Positions 22,905 through 32,496 of a stretch of DNA of 64,000 nt are shown piece by piece. The notes under the pieces were generated by a model that was not told the DNA's origin, did not search any database, and was given only the letters and a program-made list of their open reading frames with translations. The DNA comes from Plantago major. Taxonomy: Eukaryota > Streptophyta > Magnoliopsida > Lamiales > Plantaginaceae. The stretch is from positions 2,574,012-2,638,011 of the forward strand of contig CM048841.1 in the NCBI GenBank assembly GCA_026545765.1, in the 5' to 3' direction. The position numbers and the translations under genes are program-made. Positions within the stretch are counted from its first letter, which is position 1; every line of letters starts with the position of its first letter.

Positions 22905-23225
22905 GTATCATATATGGCGCGGTACAGTACCAAATACATAAAACCAAGTGATAGACTATTGAAGACATTACATCAAGTCAATTCCATCGTTTAATTGACG
23001 ACCAATAATTTTCCTTGAGACACACACAGCTGAGCTGACAGCTCCATATTTTCATCATCGTATGTGTGTGAACGTTCACCACTCAAAGTTTGATTTATCA
23101 AAATCCACCAAATACTCTCTCTTTGCTCCAAACCTCTCATCAGTACAATAAACCATTCATTTGATACTCTGAAGCATTGTCTACTTTCACCAAGCCTATC
23201 TATCTATCCATGATTTTTGGCCTAA
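22905..23225. other. Non-coding DNA right of the copia element
   Basis: No frame or repeat recognised. It continues the host sequence interrupted at 14933. Confidence 0.4.
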
Positions 23226-23795
23226 CTAGACATCATCGATCTATCTTGTGCTGCAAATTGGATTTTGGGCCGAAACGCAGCTGCTAATATTGAGCTTCGT
23301 TATCGATCAAGGTATACATATATATTCATAATTCATTCATTCTATCAGTATTGGTTTTAATTTATTGTTTCTTGTTGGCCTTGTATATGTAGTACTATGG
23401 AGTCAAATTGTTGTAAAAGTCTGATTTTCTACCCACCTAAATAATAGTACTAATATGACTGCCATTTTACTATTGTTGAGAGGGAAATCAAGTTTTTCAC
23501 GAGAAAGATTTGATTTGATTTCACTGAACAATAGCAAAATCATAGTATAAATAAAATGAGTGTGACATATAATTGGGATATGATGCATATAATTTTACTT
23601 TAAATTAGAGAAAAAAAATTCCAACATATTAGAAAATTATGAATTTACAATAATTTAACGAGTTAATTTTCTTCAAGTATTATACTATCGTATATGTTCC
23701 ACTATTAACTTTTTAATTGTCCATTTTTATCTAGAATGAAGAAAAATTAATAAATAAATGGTTTGTGGAGGTATATAATGATGATAAAGTTGTAA
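23226..23795. repeat. Duplicated non-coding block, copy 1
   Basis: From 'gatctatcttgtgctgcaaattggattttgggccgaaacgca' to 'ggtttgtggaggtatataatgatgataaagttgtaa' it matches copy 2 in order. It lacks the MITEs of copy 2 and so preserves the pre-insertion site ('aatagtactaatatga'). Confidence 0.75.
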
Positions 23796-23980
23796 TTGAA
23801 TAACACATTGATTAGAGTTGTGATAAAGTATGTAAAGAATATAATAAAAAAAAGTGATTAGTGAGATAAAAATAGACATCTATCTTGCGCTACAACTTGA
23901 TTTTGGACCGAAACGCATATATAGTACGTAAGAAGTAAAATTATTGTAAAATTCTGATTTTGTACACATCCAAAATAGTA

Positions 23981-24537
23981 CTTCTCCCTCCCTCCCTCCC
24001 CTCCCTCCCAAAGCTGTATGTTTTTTTGGGGAAAAATAAGGGAACATTTAACCTTTGATTCAAATAAATAATGGTGTTGGGTTGGGATTTTATGTAGAAT
24101 TTACTTTTTGAATTATATTTAGTAAAAGTTGAATAAAAATACTATAGTTGAAGTAAAAATTGTCAAAACTGGTAACATATAGGCTATGTTTAGCACAAGC
24201 TTATCAGTTAGTTATCACATCGATGAGCTTATTTTCGTAATAAACATGTTACGTGAACATCTAGCTGGTAGCTGATAAGCTAGCTGATCTAATAAGCTTG
24301 TCCAACAAGCCTATCAAAAAAATAAGCTAGTTTGTTTTGTTTTTACATACCATATTTAGCAAATCAGCTAGCTTATCAGCTAACTGATTTACGAAACACT
24401 TTTATAAAAATCAACTAGCTTATCAACTACCCAATCAGCTACCAGCTAGCTTATCAGCTAGTTTTGCTAAACAGAGCCGAAGTTTATGAGGATGCTCAAA
24501 ATGACAAAATGAGAAGTTTCGAAAAGGACGGAGGAAG
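23981..24537. mobile_element. Stowaway-type MITE carrying another MITE
   Basis: Ends are 'cttctccctccctccc...' and '...ggacggaggaag' between TA dinucleotides (23979-23980 and 24538-24539), as expected for Stowaway/Mariner insertion. A second element sits inside it (24182-24478). Confidence 0.65.
24182..24478. mobile_element. Harbinger-like MITE nested in a Stowaway-type element
   Basis: Ends 'ggctatgtttagcac' and 'ttttgctaaacagagcc' form an inverted repeat of about 12 bp. The interior repeats 'agctagct' and 'tatcagctaccagctagc' words, as in the element at 24547-25294. A clear target duplication was not found. Confidence 0.6.
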
Positions 24538-24546
24538 TAGTACTAA

Positions 24547-25294
24547 GGCTCTGTTTACCACTGGGTTTTCAGCTCCATGAGCTTTTCTTGACCATTGACT
24601 AATAAAAAGCTCGTTACGTGGACGCGCAGCTTCTTAAATCAGCTAGCTGATTAAGAAGCTACCCAAGTTAGATTTTTTTTTTTTAAAAAAAAAGCTCCTT
24701 CTTATCATTTTCATTCCAAAAATATCCCTAACCTAAATTAGAAAAAAAGGAAAAACCACCCGTTTATTATTTTATGTACTTGTTTGCAACTAGCATAAGA
24801 ATTAATGTAGCTGCATCTCTTTAAAATGCATACATGTAGTACACAATAATTATTGATTTTTTTCCTTACTAAGTTAGAATGCTCAACGAATATTTCTTTC
24901 AACTTCTGATAATTTTTAATGATGTTATTAAAGTGGCGGTGAAAAAGTACATTGAATATATATTAGAATAATTAGACAAAAATGTGATGTACTATTATTT
25001 AAAAAAATATAGACTAATAATACGATGAGAAGGGTTAAAGAAAATAAAAATAAAAGTAATTATCTTTTATGTCATTTTATAAAATACCAGCTAGCTTATC
25101 AAGCTAATTTGTTAAACACTTACATTAAAATCAGCTAGCAAGCTAATTTGTTAAACACCTACATTAAAATCAGCTAGCTTTTCAGCTAGTTAATTAACTA
25201 CCTAATCAGCTATCTTATCAGCTACTTAATCAGCTACCAGCTAATTAATCAGCTACCAGCTAGCTTTTCAACTATAGTTTTGCTAAACAGAGCC
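24547..25294. mobile_element. PIF/Harbinger-like MITE (748 bp)
   Basis: Terminal inverted repeats 'ggctctgttta' and 'taaacagagcc' are flanked by TAA on both sides (24544-24546 and 25295-25297), the expected 3-bp duplication for PIF/Harbinger elements. No transposase frame. Confidence 0.7.
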
Positions 25295-25585
25295 TAATAT
25301 GATATCAAATTTACAATTGTTGAGGGAAAATCAAGTTTTTCACCAGTAAGATTTGATTTTACTGAGTTATAGTAAAATCACATGCATATAATTTTACTTT
25401 AAATTATCTTTTTTTTTACAAGTTAGAAAATTTAGACTGTTACAATAATCTGATAAGTTCTTCAAGCATTATACTATTGCATATGTTCCATTATTAACTT
25501 TAAAAGTGACTATTTTTATCTGGATTAATCAAGAAAACTAATAAAGAATTGGTTTGTGGATATATAATATTGATAATGTTGTAAG

Positions 25586-26160
25586 TCTCAAACCATTCGG
25601 CAATCAAATATTGTTCCAAAGACTAGTACTTCTCCCATCTCCTATCTTTCTCAATAGTTTTTTCCTAAACCACTCACTTCCCCCACAACATTTTACCACA
25701 TCCCTCCACCAAGAAGATCAGTTTTTATCCTTCACCCTACCTACGAAGACCTCATCAACAATTTTGCTCAAAAACAAGCAACACAACTCAACCCAACTGA
25801 ATTAACAGAAAACACAACGATTTACGAACAAAGACGACAACAACAACAAAAAGGTTAAACAACAAAATCCAAATATCAACTCTCTAATAATTACTGAAAC
25901 TGGACAAAGTAAATATCTATTTTGAATTACCTAATAGTAATAGACTCAAAATAACAATGCTATAACAAAAGATAAAAAGTAACTCTTACATTATTGTCTA
26001 TTTGTCACTACTTCTAACAGAACAACTAACATTTAGACTATAAAATTAAGTCAAGACAAGCAATTGCAAAGCAAAATAAAGTAGAATTCACTTGGTTTGA
26101 CTTCTTTATAAGGTTGCTTGGGGTTGGATAGTCGATAAGGTGTTGGCCACATGGATAGTT
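25586..26160. other. Non-coding DNA
   Basis: AT- and AC-rich sequence upstream of the plastid-like fragment. No supported gene; short frames have no recognisable motifs. Confidence 0.35.
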
Positions 26161-26192
26161 CAATATGCTCATCGGCGCCTCTCTGAACCCGC

Positions 26193-26240
26193 GTTCCCGA
26201 AGGCACCCCTCTCTTTCAAGAGGATTTGCGGCATGTCAAG
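26193..26240 (-). other. Plastid 16S rRNA fragment (nuclear plastid insertion)
   Basis: On the minus strand the segment reads like the plastid 16S rRNA around 'cttgacatgccgc' and 'gggtgccttcgggaacgcgg', with one difference noted from the plastid form I remember. The match stops sharply on both sides. Neighbouring DNA (about 26160-26400) includes a tRNA T-arm-like 'ggagggattcgaac' and may be further organelle pieces, unassigned. Confidence 0.65.
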
Positions 26241-26439
26241 GCCGGTTGTGGGTGAGGAGGGATTCGAACTTCGACCATTTCCGAGCACCTTGTAGGATTT
26301 TCGGGGGGAAGGGCCTTTCGAACAAAATGACAAAAGTACTGAGAGCAACTATTTATTCGGGAAATGGAACTTCTAATTCTTTCTATTCTTTCTATTTGAT
26401 TTCTAATTTTAACTCGATTGAATAACTAGATGTTTGGGT

Positions 26440-26988
26440 CTAGCCCTCGTCAAACCTGATCCGGTCCATGACCCTTACATGTTAAAATGGACAAGAGTTG
26501 GCTTAGTTGGTCTTTCTATTGGATATATGTATTAGTATAAAAAAACTATGTAAAAAATTCGTACTAAATCATCAATGTGCACATTCGGAATAGTTCATAA
26601 TACATATTTCTTGGAGAAGTAATTTAATCAAATTTTTACAAGAGTTTAAAGAAAGAAATTACAATGTTTGTCCGTTGAAATGTTAGGCATGCACATTTCT
26701 TATAAGTGAATACACATATCAATCATAGTCGGGTTTTATCTAATTAAAAAGTGAACTAGCTAGAAGTCGAAGTTAATTTTGCAATAGTTTGCGGTAAAAA
26801 CGAAAATAGGAAGTAAATTTTTTTCCATATTCTCTCCTAATTACAACAATTAGTATTCCCTTTTTAACAATTGGGGAAAAAACTAGTTTCAGGAAAAGTT
26901 GTCCATTTGAGCAACATACTATCTAGCTACATGATTTAATTTAATTATATGCATTATATGTGGGTATAGAGAGAAAGAGGGATAGATC
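26440..26988. other. Upstream region of the NLR gene
   Basis: AT-rich and without a coding frame. It lies directly 5' of the array-NLR start codon and probably includes its promoter and 5' UTR; no TATA box could be placed with confidence. Confidence 0.4.
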
Positions 26989-29900
26989 ATGGAAGGCGGC
27001 AGTGTTTCAGATGTCCACCCGATGGTGCACATCCTTCTGCGTCAAAGTAGTTGGTTTCGTGGTAATACTATGAACAACAAGCTTTCATACTTTTTCCCGG
27101 TGGTGTACCGGAACTTCACTTCAATCCATAAGACCGTCATTTCCCTACTTGAAAATTTAGCCACAAAGTTTCATCAAGCTGGTTCTGATGATCTTCCAGT
27201 GCAATATCGCGACATCAGGGAGAACGTGGGAATGTTCATTACATTCTTTAGGTGGCAACTCAATCGTATGCTCAACCAGAATAAGGTCAGACGCAAAACT
27301 TCGGCTTTGTTGTTGGAAAAGATTGAGCGTAATCTTCTCAGGATCGTCCAATGTTTGACTACTCTTTCATCCTTCGAACAACTCAATCCCTCCATTATTT
27401 CTCTCATCTTCCCAGTAAATGATCTCGGAGTTAAACACATTGACACTCTGTTGACTGAGATTGAACTGGTCTATGAGGCTGCTGTGAGTAGAAATGAAGC
27501 GCCTTTCATGCCCAGTTATAACCTGCTGATCAAAAAGGAATTCATTATGGAGTTTCTTAACCAAGTTCATGAAGATTTGCAACATAGGTCTCCAACCGGA
27601 CTCGAAGAAAGAAAGACCATGAGTGGATATTTGCTTCTCTTGAGATACTACTATGAGTTCATTGGAGACAGAATAAATGGTAAAGAAATGAATGACTTTC
27701 AGATATCTTCTCAACTACTGGCCTCCAAGATGGCATATTATTCCGTTTTATGTCGATGTGTTAGCTTGGATGGAAAGTTCGCCAGTGCCAGGCATCGCAT
27801 AGAGTCTCGTATATGTCATGGATTCCTGAGGACAACTTCGGTATTGCCACAACATATATGTGATAGTATTCCGGGTATGAAGGATGAACTTCTGATTATT
27901 TATGTGAACTGCATCCAAGATAATCTGTCGGACCTTCGGAAAGATGAAGCTTTCGCTGATCTAACAAGCCCGATGGCCGAACAATTCACCATCCTTCAAA
28001 GTGGGTTGTCGTTCCTCGTATTTCTACTTGCCGATTCTGGGCCTCTCACTAGTGGTCAAGACAAACTAACATATATCAGGGTACGCTTCCAAGCTTTGGT
28101 CAGAAATGTAGGATCGCTGACTGTCTCATGTTTCAATAATGAAATGAATGGAAATACAAGTCCATCGCTCTCTGATGTCATTGAGAACCTGAATCTTATA
28201 AAAAAAGAATGCATTGAGATTTTGGAAGGCAATGTCACAGAAGTCAGTGAGAAGATGCATGTTCTGCATCAATGTGTTGGACATTGTGAAACTTCTGATG
28301 ATCTACACCAAATGCTTCAATACGTGTACCGGAACTTCACTTCAATCCATAAGGCCGTCATTTCCCTACTTGAAAATTTAGCCACAAAGTTTCATCAAGC
28401 TGGTTCTGATGATCTTCCAGTGCAATATCGCGACATCAGGGAGGACGTGGGAATGTTCATTACATTCTGTAGGTGGCAACTCAATTGTATGCTCAACCAG
28501 GATAAGGTCAGACGCAAAACTTCGGCTTTGTTGTTGGAAAAGATTGAGCGTAATCTTCTCATGATCGTCAAACGTTTGACTCTTTTATCATCCTTGGGAC
28601 AACTCGATGCCTCCTTCATCATTGACACTCTGTTGACTGAGATTGAACCGGTCTATGCGGCTGCTGTGAGTAGAAATGAAGCGTCTTTCATGCCCAGTTA
28701 TAACCTGCTGATCAAAAACGAATTCATTATGGAGTTTCTTAACCAAGTTCATGAAGATTTGCAACATAGGTCTCCAACCGGACTCGAAGAAAGAAAGACC
28801 ATGAGTGGATATTTGCTTCTCTTGAGATACTACTATGAGTTCATTGGAGACAGAATAAATGGTGAAGAAATGAATGACTTTCAGATATCTTCTCAACTAC
28901 TGGCCTCCAAGATGGCATATTATTCCGTTTTATGTCGATGTGTTAGCTTGGATAAGTTCGCCAGTGCCAGGCATCGCATAGAGTCTCGTATATGTCATGG
29001 ATTCCTGAGGACAACTTCGGTATTGCCACAACATGTATGTGATAGTATTCCGGGTATGAAGGATGAACTTCTGATTATTTATGTGAACTGCATCCAAGAT
29101 AATCTGTCGGACCTTCGGAAAGATGAAGCTTTCGCTGATCTAACAAGCCCGATGGTCGAACAATTCACCATCCTTCAAAGTGGGTTGTCGTTCCTCGTAT
29201 TTCTACTTGCCGATTCTGGGCCTCTCACTAGTGGTCAAGACAAACTAACATATATCAGGGTACGCTTCCAAGCTTTGGTCAGAAATGTAGGATCGCTGAC
29301 TGTCTCATGTTTCAATAATGAAATGAATGGAAATACAAGTCCATCGCTCTCTGATGTCATTGAGAACCTGAATCTTATAAAAAAAGAATGCATTGAGATT
29401 TTGGAAGGCAATGTCACAGAAGTCAGTGAGAAGATGCATGTTCTGCGTCAATATGTTGGCCATTATGAAACTTCTGATGATCTACACCAAATGCTTCAAT
29501 ACGTGTACCGGAACTTCACTTCAATCCATAAGGCCGTCATTGCCCTACTTGAAAATGCAGGGGGGAAGTTTCATCAAAGTTCTGATCTTCCACGAGAATA
29601 TGGCTGGATGATGGTGGAGGTGGGAATGGCCATTACATTCTGCAGGTGGCAACTCCACTGCATGCTCAACCAGGATGAGGTGAGGCGCAAAACTTCGGCT
29701 TTTTTGTTGGAAAAGATCGAGAGAAATCTTTTCATGATCCTCAAAGCTTTGACTTATTTTTTATCCTTGGAACAACTTGATCCCTCCCGAATATATGATC
29801 TCTCGGTTAAACATATCGACACTCTGATGAATGAGATTAAACCCATCTATGAGACTGTTGTAAGTAGAAATGAAGTGTCTTTTATGCCCAGTCACCTGCT

Positions 29901-31666
29901 AATCACGAATGAATTCATTATGGAGTTTCTCAACCAAATTCATGACGATTTGCAGCATACGTCTCCACGCGGAGCCGAAGAAAGAAAAACCATGAGTGGA
30001 TATATTGTTCTCTTAAGATGCTACTTTGACTTCATTGCAGACAAAATCAATGCTGAAGAAATGAATGACTTCCTCATTTCTTCTCAACTACTGGCTTCCA
30101 AGATGGCATATTATTCCTTTTTCAGTAGATATACTGGATATGTCAGCTGGAAGGAAAAGTTCACCAGTGGCAGGCATCGTCGCATAGAGTCAGATATACA
30201 CCTTGGATTCCTGAGGACAATTTCGGTATTGCCACAACATGTCTTTTGTAGTATTCTGGCTATGAAGGGTAAACTTCTGCTTATTTATGTGAACTGCATC
30301 CAAGATAATCTGTCGGACCTTCGGAAAGATGAAGCTTTCGCTGATCTAACAAGCTCGATGGCTGAAAAATTCACCATCCTTCAAAGTGGGTTGTCGTTCC
30401 TCTTATTTCTACTTGCCGATTCTGGGCCTCTGAGTGCTGGTCAGGAGAAACTATCGGATATCAGGGTATGCTTTCAAGTTTTGGTCAGAAATGTGGAATC
30501 TCTGACCGTCTCATGTTTCAATAATGAAATGAATGGAAGTGCAATTCCATCGCTCTCTGCCAAAAGCAAAACTTCAACTATTTTGTTGGAGAAGATCGAG
30601 AGTCATCTTTTCATGATCATCAAAGGTTTGACTGATTTTTTATCCTTGGAACAACTCGATCCCTCCCTAATAAATGATCTCAGAGTTAAACATATCGACA
30701 GTCTGGCAAATGAGATTGAACCCATCTATGAGGCTGCTGCTGTAAGTAGACATGAAGCATCTTTCATGCCCAGTCACCTGCTGATCGCGAATGAATTCAT
30801 TATGGAGTTTCTCAACCAAGTTCATCAGGATTTGCAACATAAGGTCGTAACAGGATTCGAAGAAAGAAAAACCATGAGTGGATATATGGTTCTCTTGAGA
30901 TACTACTTTGAGTTCATTGCAGACGAAAAGATCAATGGTGAAGAAATGAATGACTTCCTGATTTCTTCTCAACTAGTGGCTTCCAAGATGGCATATTATT
31001 TCTTTTTCAGTAGATATGCCAGTCCCACCTGGGATAAAAAGTTCGCCAGTACCAGGCATCGCATAGAGTCAGATATACGTCTTGGATTCCTCAGGACAAC
31101 TTCGGTATTGCCAAAGCATGTCTCTAGTATTATCATTTCGTGTATGAATAATGAACTTCTCACCATTTATGTGAACTGCATCAATGATAGTCTGTTAAAC
31201 CATCTGAAAGATAAAGCTTTCATTGATTTAACTATCCCAACAATAGATCCATTCACGATCCTTCCGAAGGGGCTGTCCATGTTTCTGCTTCCTGATTCTG
31301 AGCTGTCCACTGCTGCTGATGTAGAGAAACTATCAAATATCAGGGTATGGTTCCGAGCATTGAGAAGAAGTGTGGGATCTCTCACTGTCTCATGTTTCAA
31401 TCATGAAAAGAAGAGATATGATGATTTCAAAAAAAGGGTTGATATTATGATAGAAGAAATCATTGAGGACATATATTGCATTGTTCTGGGGAGGCCAGGT
31501 CAAGGATCTCCCAGAACACATCGACTGCACTTCTTCATTGTTCTCCTTGAAGACCTTGAGGATCTGATCGAAAATAAATCCAACTTGATCATGACTCAGA
31601 AGGATCAATCTGATGAAGTTCACATGAACCTAATTCTCCTCCGATCGTTTATCCAGAATATCAAAG
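26989..31666 (+). CDS. R1-type NLR, exon 1: four-unit N-terminal module array
   Basis: The frame is open for 1563 codons from ATG 26989. A donor AAAG|GTACAA ends the exon at 31666, four codons before the stop. After ~38 unique residues it consists of four related units: A residues 39-445, B 446-838, C 839-1190 and D 1191 to the end, D lacking the first ~80 residues of a unit. Each unit has the same ordered motifs: YRNFTSIHKAVI, KTSALLLEKIERNL, FIMEFLNQVHEDLQH, ERKTMSGYLLLLRYYYEFI, SSQLLASKMAYY, YVNCIQDNLSDLRKDEAF and LTVSCFNNEMNG. This resembles the N-terminal region of late blight resistance protein R1 and its relatives (PF12061), which normally occurs once; the family call is from memory. 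No membrane segment or signal peptide. The function of the module is unknown. Confidence 0.75.
27103..28323 (+). repeat. Array unit A (1221 bp)
   Basis: From 'gtgtaccggaacttcacttc' to just before the next copy of the same sequence. It differs from unit B by scattered substitutions and 42 extra bases (14 codons) around 27390-27440, plus one codon at about 27771. Confidence 0.9.
28324..29502 (+). repeat. Array unit B (1179 bp)
   Basis: Nearly identical to unit A at the DNA level, with long runs of no difference (for example 29090-29420 against 27912-28241). All indels are multiples of three, so the frame is kept. Confidence 0.9.
29503..30558 (+). repeat. Array unit C (1056 bp)
   Basis: More diverged than A and B but still in frame. 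It contains one patch (about 30286-30424) that is nearly identical to A and B, including the codons for YVNCIQDNLSDLRKDEAFADL, set in otherwise diverged sequence. Confidence 0.85.
30559..31666 (+). repeat. Array unit D, 5' truncated, with unique tail
   Basis: Starts inside a unit at 'aaaacttcaactattttgttggagaagatcgag' and runs to the LTVSCFN motif at about 31386. It is followed by ~90 unique residues that have no counterpart in units A-C and end at the exon boundary. Confidence 0.8.
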
Positions 31667-31914
31667 GTACAAGAAGCTGAATTTATTGTAAACGGAAAAT
31701 GCTTTTGTACTCTAGATCCATTACATATGTCCTATAAACAGTATTCTAGCCATGCTTGAAAACTGGAACTTTAATCGAAGTTGTAACAGTTCCACACCGG
31801 AGTTGTTAAAGCTCTAGTTTGAGCTCTTTTTATGAGTTTTCCACCCGTAGGACCAAAATTGCATTTCACCAAGAAAACAGTATTCTCATTTCTCACATTG
31901 ACATGTACTGACAG
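31667..31914 (+). other. Intron of the NLR gene (248 bp)
   Basis: Donor 'aaag|gtacaag' and acceptor 'gtactgacag|gtaac'. Splicing joins the array frame to the next exon without a shift (a GGT codon is formed across the junction). Confidence 0.65.
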
Positions 31915-32496
31915 GTAACAGCAATATTCATGAAGGATCTGAAAACATTGACGAGTTGGATTTCGGTGAGAAAGACAAACCAATGAAAACTCTGGCCAAG
32001 AAGATGCAGTTATTGAGAAACTACCTTCATTTAGACATTAATCCAGACATGGCTTTGCATCAATTTTTCAAGCATGACGTTTCATCCAAGATGAGCGAGT
32101 TGTTGATTTCTGCCTTCGAGATGGGGTGTAATCACTTATTCAGGAGAGATGGTGAAGTCCATTGGTGGAAAGTGTACGTCCGGACCAAAGACCTTGTAGA
32201 CTATCATATGCGTATCGGTGTCCTTAGAGTTGTAGTAGAGTCGCTTGAGGGCTCAAGTAGTCATCCTTTGAGTGATGAACTTCTTATGGGGTATGTAGAT
32301 TGCATCCAAGACAATATGTCTGAGCTGGTAAAAGATGAGGCTAGTGATAAAATAAAGGATCAGTTCGAGAGGCTTCATCAGGAACTTTCTTTTCCAGTGC
32401 TATTACTTATCAAGCACTGTACTGACCAGGAGAAACGATCAAATTTCATCTTACGCTTCCAAGCTTTGTTGAAGAGCATAATTAAGTTCGGCTATC
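31915..32496 (+). CDS. R1-type NLR, exon 2: fifth, degenerate module
   Basis: In frame with exon 1 after splicing. It encodes ~190 residues related to the second half of an array unit: MGYVDCIQDNMSELVKDEA and ILRFQALLKSI align with the array's IYVNCIQDNLSDLRKDEAF and VRFQALVRNV. At the point corresponding to LTVSCFNN the sequence has four extra bases compared with the array units (46 against 42 between 'gctttg' and 'tgtttc'), which shifts the frame. In this frame translation ends at 32558; the continuing homology (CSCFNN) is in the next frame. This is either a real frameshift, a sequencing or assembly error, or an unusual splice. Confidence 0.6.

Larger units (their letters stand above)
23873..25585. 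repeat. Duplicated non-coding block, copy 2, interrupted by MITEs
   Basis: Matches copy 1 in two pieces: 23873-23980 and 25295-25585. About 1.3 kb of MITE sequence lies between them, at the position equivalent to 'aatagtactaatatga' in copy 1. Confidence 0.75.

Noticed and set aside
25554..25805. 83-codon frame with a hydrophobic, proline-rich start
   Set aside because: No motif, starts inside the duplicated non-coding block, and the other copy of the block does not preserve it.
26240..26300. Plastid trnR-like 3' half
   Set aside because: Only the T-arm-like 'ggagggattcgaac' fits; the anticodon arm and acceptor do not, so no tRNA gene is called.
27157..31623. Many minus-strand frames of 60-115 codons under the NLR array
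   Set aside because: They are mirror frames of the array units, repeat with the same period and carry no family motif.
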